Positions 59,576 to 64,000 of a stretch of DNA of 64,000 nucleotides are shown here, one piece after another (within the stretch, counting starts at the first letter, position 1; each line of letters begins with the position of its first letter). A program made the translations under genes and the position numbers. Source of the DNA: an uncultured Desulfovibrio sp. (GTDB lineage Bacteria > Desulfobacterota > Desulfovibrionia > Desulfovibrionales > Desulfovibrionaceae). A model generated the notes under the pieces. That model searched no databases and had not been told where the DNA came from. It saw only the letters and a program-made list of their open reading frames with translations. Location of the stretch: the NCBI GenBank assembly GCA_900547595.1, contig URHE01000004.1, positions 7,290 through 71,289 of the forward strand, in the 5' to 3' direction.

Positions 59576-60730
59576 ATGTCTATATTTGGCATACGATTCC
59601 ACGCTCTCGGACAGACAGAATACTATTCGGCTCCGGACGACTGCAAGCCCGGCGATCTGGTCTTGATCGAGATGGATCAGGGCGCCGCTCTGGGGAAGAT
59701 CGTCTCCGGGCCGGTCAGTCCGCTGCCAGGCGCAAGCGAGGCGGACCTGCCCGGTATCCTCCGCATGGCCGATGCCGACGACAGGGAGACGGGACGGCGA
59801 AACGCCGCGCTTGCCCGTGAAGCCATGGACTTTTGCCGGGAGCGCATCCGCGAGCGGCGCCTGGACATGAAGCTTGTGGACGTGGAAGTCTTTTTTGACC
59901 GCAGCAAGCTCATTTTCTACTTTACCGCGCCGGTACGCATAGATTTCCGTGAACTGGTCAAGGACCTCGTGCGCGAATACCGCGCGCGCATCGAACTGCG
60001 CCAGATCGGCGTGCGCCATGAAACGCAGATGCTGGGCGCTGTGGGCAACTGCGGCATGGTCTGCTGCTGCCGCCGTTATTTGCGTAAATTCGCTCCCGTG
60101 ACCATCCGCATGGCCAAGGAGCAGAATCTGTTTCTCAATCCCGCCAAGATTTCCGGTATCTGCGGACGGCTGCTCTGCTGCCTTTCCTATGAGCAGGAAA
60201 ATTACGAACGCTTCCACCGCAATTCACCGCGCCCCGGCAAGAAGTACATGACCTCCCGAGGCGCCATGAAAGTATTGCGCGCCAACATGTTTCGCAATTC
60301 TCTCTCCGTGCTCACGGAAGGGAATGAAGAACTTGAACTGACACTTGAAGAATGGCAGGGACTGGAACCGCATCGTCCCGATGCGCCGCAGGCGGCCGCC
60401 GATTCGCGCCGCGCCGGGGAACGGCCCCATCGCGAGCCCGCGGCCCGGCAGGCCGGTATGGATGTCCGGGACATGGATACCTATGCGGAGGAGGGGGAAG
60501 TCTCCGCCAGAGAGGCCGCAATCTCCCTTGACGGAGAAGGGGAGCCGGGCGCGGGCGTTTCCGGCGCGGAGCACCTTCCCCACCGCCGCGGGCGAAAGCA
60601 CCGTGCGCACCCGGCAGAGGGCGCGCGCCACGGCGTCCGGGCGCATGAAGCCCCGGGAGCGGGGACGCCGCGCCCCGCAAAAGATGGCCGCCCGTCCGAG
60701 CGCTCCGCGGAACAGACCGATAAAGAATGA
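59576..60730 (+). CDS. ricT: PSP1-domain protein, RicT-like
   Basis: This is a PSP1 C-terminal-domain protein of the RicT/YaaT family. In Bacillus, RicT works in an iron-sulfur RicAFT complex that influences RNase Y-dependent mRNA maturation. The 384-residue protein has FHALGQTEYYSAPDDCKPGDLVLIEMDQGAALGKIV at the N-terminus and a middle region with VDVEVFFDRSKLIFYFTAPVRIDFRELVKDL. Cys-rich GNCGMVCCCRRYL and ICGRLLCCLSYE follow and are conserved in the family and may bind a cluster. The last 110 residues are low-complexity, Arg/Ala/Gly/Glu-rich and probably disordered. The ATG at 59576 lacks an SD but matches the family start. metG follows in 11 bases. Confidence 0.85.
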   Translation: MSIFGIRFHALGQTEYYSAPDDCKPGDLVLIEMDQGAALGKIVSGPVSPLPGASEADLPGILRMADADDRETGRRNAALAREAMDFCRERIRERRLDMKLVDVEVFFDRSKLIFYFTAPVRIDFRELVKDLVREYRARIELRQIGVRHETQMLGAVGNCGMVCCCRRYLRKFAPVTIRMAKEQNLFLNPAKISGICGRLLCCLSYEQENYERFHRNSPRPGKKYMTSRGAMKVLRANMFRNSLSVLTEGNEELELTLEEWQGLEPHRPDAPQAAADSRRAGERPHREPAARQAGMDVRDMDTYAEEGEVSAREAAISLDGEGEPGAGVSGAEHLPHRRGRKHRAHPAEGARHGVRAHEAPGAGTPRPAKDGRPSERSAEQTDKE

Positions 60731-60741
60731 TGGAGCCTTGA

Positions 60742-62721
60742 GTGAATACCTTCTACATCACCACGCCCATTTATTATGTCAATGCCAATCCCCATCTCGG
60801 GCATGCCTATACCACCATCGTCGCGGACGCGCTGTCCCGGTTTCATCGCTGCATGGGTGAGGACACGCTGTTTCTCACCGGCACGGATGAGCATGGCGAC
60901 AAGATCGTCCAGGCGGCGGAAAAGCGCGGCATGACGCCGCGCCAGTTCGTGGACGAGATCAGTGGGCGTTTCCGCGCGCTCTGGCCCCGGCTCGGGATAG
61001 CCAATGACCGCTTTGTCCGCACCACGGACGAGGCGCACAAGCGCGCTGTCCAGAAATTTTTGCAAAATGTGTATGATGCGGGCGATATTTATTTTGGCGA
61101 GTTTGGCGGCCATTACTGCTATGGCTGCGAGCGCTTTTATACGGAAAAGGAGCTGGAAAACGGCCTTTGCCCCCAGCATCTGACCAAACCGGAATTTATC
61201 AGCGAAAAAAACTACTTTTTCCGCATGTCGAAATATCTGCCGTGGCTGCGGGAGTATATCGAGGCCAATCCCGACTTCATCCGGCCGGAGCGCTACCGTT
61301 CCGAAGTGCTCGCCATGCTGGAATCCGGCGCCCTGGAGGACCTGTGCATTTCCCGCCCCAAGACGCGGCTCACCTGGGGCATTGAGCTGCCCTTTGACAG
61401 CAACTACGTCTGCTACGTCTGGTTTGACGCACTCATCAACTATATCAGCGCCCTGGGCTGGCCCGACGGCCCGGACTTTGCCCGCTACTGGCCCGGGGAG
61501 CATCTGGTCGCCAAGGATATCCTCAAGCCGCATGCCGTTTTCTGGCCCGCCATGCTCAAGGCTGCCGGGCTTCCGCTGTACCGGCACCTCAATGTGCACG
61601 GCTACTGGCTCTCGCGGGACACCAAAATGTCGAAATCCCTCGGCAATGTTGTGGACCCCCTCGCCACCGGCGAGCGCTACGGGCTGGATGCCTTCCGGTA
61701 TTTTCTCCTGCGCGAGATGCACTTCGGGTCGGACGCCAGCTTCAGCGAAGAGGCGCTTGTCGGCCGCATCAACGCCGATCTTGCCAATGACCTCGGTAAC
61801 CTCTTCAGCCGTGTCCTTTCCATGACGGCCAAATACTTCGGGAGCCGCATCCCCGAAGGCGCCGTGCAGACCGACGCGGACAGGAGCATCGCGGAACTCT
61901 GCGCCTCGTCCATGGAAAACTACCTGCAACTTTTCCGGAACGTGCGGTTTGCCCAGGCTCTGGAAGCCCTCTGGGAGCTGGTGCGCGCCCTCAACAAGTA
62001 TGTGGACAGTCAGGCGCCATGGACATTGCACAAGGAAGGGCGGCAGGAACGGCTTGCAGCGGTGCTCCACATCCTGCTTGCCTGCATGCGCAAAATCGCG
62101 CTCTGCCTCTGGCCGGTCATGCCGAAAGCCTCGTGCGCCATGCTTGGCCAGCTTGGCGAGGAAGTGCCGGAAGGAACCGCGCCAACGTGCGATCTTGCGG
62201 CCGAAGCGGCCAGCCTCAACGGTTTGCGGACCGGCGCGCAAGCGGCTTCCGCCTCCAATCTTTTCCCGCGGATCGAGATCGCCGCCGCGTCTGCGGCACA
62301 GGAGGCAAAGGAAAGCTCTGCCGCGGGGACTTCCCCCCAAAAAGTTCAGGGAAAGGATAAAAAAGCGCCTGCCGAAGCCGGGGGCCGGGAGATGCCGGAA
62401 ATCAGCTTTGACACCTTCAAGACCCTTGACCTGCGTGTGGGAACGGTGCGCGTGGCCGAACGGCATCCCCAGGCGGACCGTTTGCTGCGGCTGCTCATCG
62501 ACTTTGGCGAAGGCGAACCGCGTCAGATACTTTCAGGCATCGCGGAACACTATGCTCCGGAAACGCTCGTCGGGCGTCAGGTGTGCGCGGTGCTCAACCT
62601 GCCGCCGCGCAAGATTCGCGGACTCATGTCCTGCGGTATGATACTGACGGCAGGCGAGGGCGAGTGCTGCCGCCTGCTTGAACCGGACGAGGCCGTTGCC
62701 GCGGGAAGCCCCATAGCCTAG
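60742..62721 (+). CDS. metG: Methionyl-tRNA synthetase
   Basis: MetRS charges tRNA-Met. The 659-residue class I enzyme has HLGH at 18-21 (HIGH motif), a zinc knuckle CYGC...CPQH (about 132-150), the KMSKS loop near 297, and an anticodon-binding helical domain. A linker rich in Ala/Lys follows (about 515-555), then a C-terminal Trbp111/EMAPII-like tRNA-binding domain beginning SFDTFKTLDLRVGTV. The start is GTG at 60742 with TGGAG upstream. It is 11 bases after ricT. A tRNA-Met(CAU) gene lies 1.2 kb downstream. Confidence 0.96.
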   Translation: MNTFYITTPIYYVNANPHLGHAYTTIVADALSRFHRCMGEDTLFLTGTDEHGDKIVQAAEKRGMTPRQFVDEISGRFRALWPRLGIANDRFVRTTDEAHKRAVQKFLQNVYDAGDIYFGEFGGHYCYGCERFYTEKELENGLCPQHLTKPEFISEKNYFFRMSKYLPWLREYIEANPDFIRPERYRSEVLAMLESGALEDLCISRPKTRLTWGIELPFDSNYVCYVWFDALINYISALGWPDGPDFARYWPGEHLVAKDILKPHAVFWPAMLKAAGLPLYRHLNVHGYWLSRDTKMSKSLGNVVDPLATGERYGLDAFRYFLLREMHFGSDASFSEEALVGRINADLANDLGNLFSRVLSMTAKYFGSRIPEGAVQTDADRSIAELCASSMENYLQLFRNVRFAQALEALWELVRALNKYVDSQAPWTLHKEGRQERLAAVLHILLACMRKIALCLWPVMPKASCAMLGQLGEEVPEGTAPTCDLAAEAASLNGLRTGAQAASASNLFPRIEIAAASAAQEAKESSAAGTSPQKVQGKDKKAPAEAGGREMPEISFDTFKTLDLRVGTVRVAERHPQADRLLRLLIDFGEGEPRQILSGIAEHYAPETLVGRQVCAVLNLPPRKIRGLMSCGMILTAGEGECCRLLEPDEAVAAGSPIA

Positions 62722-62742
62722 GACGCGAATTCCCAGCGGGCG

Positions 62743-62964
62743 TTATTCCGCGCCATCTTCGGCGGGAGCCGTCTCCTTCGCCATTCTGGAGGGATCGCGG
62801 AACAGCCGCTCCAGCGCGACAGCTTCCGCCGGAGTCAGGTTGAACCGCATGCCCGCCTCGTCCAGCAGGACCTCAAGGTGTTTTTCCGGACAGCGTTCGC
62901 GTTCCCCATCCAGATAGAGCAGGGCGCGGCGCACGAGTTCACTGTGGTGGATAATGGTCGGCAT
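62743..62964 (-). CDS. Small conserved-looking protein of unknown function
   Basis: This is a 73-residue soluble protein, MPTIIHHSELVRRALLYLDGERERC at the N-terminus followed by EVLLDEAGMRFNLTPAEAVALERLFRD. It looks mainly helical with a short acidic tail. The ATG at 62964 has AGG eight bases upstream in GCAAAAAGGTG. It fills the gap between convergent metG and divergent uppP, with good codon structure for its length. The second half resembles small uncharacterised proteins of sulfate reducers, but I cannot name a family. Confidence 0.6.
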   Translation of the reverse strand: MPTIIHHSELVRRALLYLDGERERCPEKHLEVLLDEAGMRFNLTPAEAVALERLFRDPSRMAKETAPAEDGAE

Positions 62965-63053
62965 GGCAGCACCTTTTTGCAAACCATAGGCGCACGGCCC
63001 GCCACTGGCAAGGCCGCGCGCAAGATTCGCTCCTCGCGGGCACTCAGGGATAT

Positions 63054-63851
63054 ATGGACGATCTGCTGACATCGCTCATTCTGAGCATTGTGGAAGGGCT
63101 GACCGAGTTTCTTCCCGTCTCCTCTTCGGGGCATCTCATCCTGGCAGGCGACCTGCTCCATTTCACGGGCGAGAAGGCGGCCACGTTCGAGGTGGTCATC
63201 CAGCTTGGCGCCATCATGGCTGTCGTTGTCCTGTACTGGAAACGCTTCTGGGGCCTTGTGCGCCCGCAACCCTATGTGCGTTTTGCCGGCGCGCGCGGAT
63301 TGTGGCTGCTGTTCCTTACCTCGCTTCCCGCCTGCGTGGCCGGGTTGCTGCTGCATTCCTATATCAAGCAGTATCTTTTCCGGCCCGCCACCGTGCTTGC
63401 GGCTCTGGTGGTCGGCGCCCTCTGCATGATCCTTGTGGAACGGCGCAAGCGCAAGCCCACTTGCGTGAGCCTGGACGAGCTGACGCCTTCCCTGGCGCTT
63501 GGCATCGGCTGTTTCCAGTGTCTGGCCCTGTGGCCCGGTTTTTCGCGTTCGGCGGCCACCATCATGGGCGGCATGCTTTTGGGCGCCCGCCGCGCCCTGG
63601 CAGCGGAATACTCCTTCATTGCCGCCGTTCCCATCATGATGGCGGCCACCGGCTATGATCTGCTCAAGAACTTCTCCCTGTTCACGGCGGCGGATGTGCC
63701 CTTTTTTGCCGTGGGCATGATCGGCGCCTTTGTTTCCGCGCTGCTGGCGGTCAAGGTATTCGTGGCCCTGGTGGGAAAAATGACCCTTGTGCCCTTTGCC
63801 GTGTACCGGCTGGCGCTGGCGCCATTCGTCTATTATTTTATGGTGCGCTGA
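63054..63851 (+). CDS. uppP: Undecaprenyl-diphosphatase UppP (BacA)
   Basis: UppP dephosphorylates undecaprenyl pyrophosphate to recycle the lipid carrier of peptidoglycan and O-antigen synthesis, and overexpression gives bacitracin resistance. The 265-residue membrane protein has about eight helices and the two catalytic motifs: EGLTEFLPVSSSGHL (residues about 14-28, with the ExxxE pair and the SGH) and PGFSRSAATIMGG (about 161-173). Length and motif order match the family. It precedes the tRNA-Met gene. Confidence 0.95.
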   Translation: MDDLLTSLILSIVEGLTEFLPVSSSGHLILAGDLLHFTGEKAATFEVVIQLGAIMAVVVLYWKRFWGLVRPQPYVRFAGARGLWLLFLTSLPACVAGLLLHSYIKQYLFRPATVLAALVVGALCMILVERRKRKPTCVSLDELTPSLALGIGCFQCLALWPGFSRSAATIMGGMLLGARRALAAEYSFIAAVPIMMAATGYDLLKNFSLFTAADVPFFAVGMIGAFVSALLAVKVFVALVGKMTLVPFAVYRLALAPFVYYFMVR

Positions 63852-63891
63852 ACGGGAAAGAAAAAGGCCCCCGGAAACGTGCAAAAATCGC

Positions 63892-63920
63892 TTGCCAAGC
63901 AAGGGCAAGTCGCGTAGAAG
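63892..63920 (+). promoter_or_regulatory. Promoter for tRNA-Met
   Basis: TTGCCA (63892-63897), a 17-base spacer and TAGAAG (63915-63920) lie 25 bases before the tRNA 5' end. Confidence 0.55.
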
Positions 63921-63945
63921 GTGCGTTGCGCGTCCACTGCCATGT

Positions 63946-64000
63946 GGCAAGGTAGCTCAGTTGGTCAGAGCATGCGGTTCATACCCGCAGTGTCGGGGGT
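63946..64000 (+). tRNA. tRNA-Met (anticodon CAU), 3' part beyond window
   Basis: The first 55 bases fit a tRNA: acceptor GGCAAGG, D-arm GCTC..GAGC, anticodon stem TGCGG/CCGCA with loop TTCATAC (anticodon CAT), and the start of the T-arm (GGGGGT). The sequence is cut before the T-loop. The 5' GGC with a paired first base suggests the elongator rather than the initiator. A tRNA-Ile(k2CAU) cannot be excluded from this part alone. Confidence 0.9.

Noticed and set aside
56..64000. CRISPR arrays, transposases, prophage genes or toxin-antitoxin pairs
   Set aside because: No regularly spaced repeats, transposase or integrase (other than the Xer-type recombinase), or phage structural genes were seen on either strand.

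Overview
The window is GC-rich and densely coded. It is almost entirely a core chromosomal segment of a Gram-negative, anaerobic-type bacterium. The gene content points to a Desulfovibrio-like sulfate reducer (Desulfovibrionaceae): a complete futalosine menaquinone set, a CbiK sirohydrochlorin cobaltochelatase, a TRAP transporter, a cdaA-cdaR-glmM block, a RicT/PSP1 protein next to metG, and an AddAB-type helicase-nuclease. The family assignment is inferred from gene content and protein flavour, not from a search. I see no phage, transposon, CRISPR array or defence island.

Layout. 1-2.8 kb (minus): an AEC-family carrier followed by TRAP dctP and dctQ; dctM would lie just outside. 3.2-6.9 kb (minus): efp-ftsK-lolA. 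7.1-7.7 kb (plus): engB. 7.8-13.5 kb: menaquinone genes around a divergent promoter, with mqnD and a MATE exporter to the left and mqnE-mqnC-mqnA to the right. 13.6-15.3 kb (minus): cbiK and a thioredoxin-fold lipoprotein. 15.5-19.1 kb (plus): an RmlD-like reductase overlapping a DUF3179 exported protein, then gdhA. 19.3 kb: tRNA-Arg(CCU), then a repeat-rich gap.

19.8-27.8 kb (minus): DUF1992, mutS, a LapA-domain protein, a HIT protein, a DHH-CBS-tRNA nucleotidyltransferase fusion and a XerC/D recombinase. 28.0-28.9 kb (plus): folK and a YHS-like membrane protein. 29.0-35.1 kb (minus): ftsH-folP-cdaA-cdaR-glmM, linking membrane proteolysis, folate synthesis, c-di-AMP synthesis and cell-wall precursor supply. 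35.4-37.0 kb: lysS. 37.05-37.6 kb (minus): a small exported protein. 37.9-43.4 kb (plus): relA/spoT, then yajC-secD-secF. 43.7-47.8 kb (plus): a chaperone block of cbpA-type dnaJ, a MerR-like modulator and clpB.

48.0-59.3 kb (minus): an HD-domain protein, an atypical phosphofructokinase, addA and addB (ATGA-coupled), an AI-2E-family permease, a D-Ala-D-Ala carboxypeptidase, tatA and a double-ACT protein. 59.4-64 kb (plus): a structured leader, ricT, metG and uppP, with a small minus-strand ORF between metG and uppP, and a tRNA-Met(CAU) cut by the window end.

Start codons were moved inward wherever a Shine-Dalgarno (SD) sequence and family alignment supported it. Several genes use TTG or GTG. 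ftsK has no usual start in front of its first membrane helix. No wholly new system is evident. The best leads are the ftsK start in frame with the efp stop, the repeat-rich gap near 19.5 kb with a matching hairpin at 47.8 kb, the structured leader before ricT, the CXXC-less thioredoxin-fold lipoprotein beside cbiK, and the pfk-addA-addB coupling.
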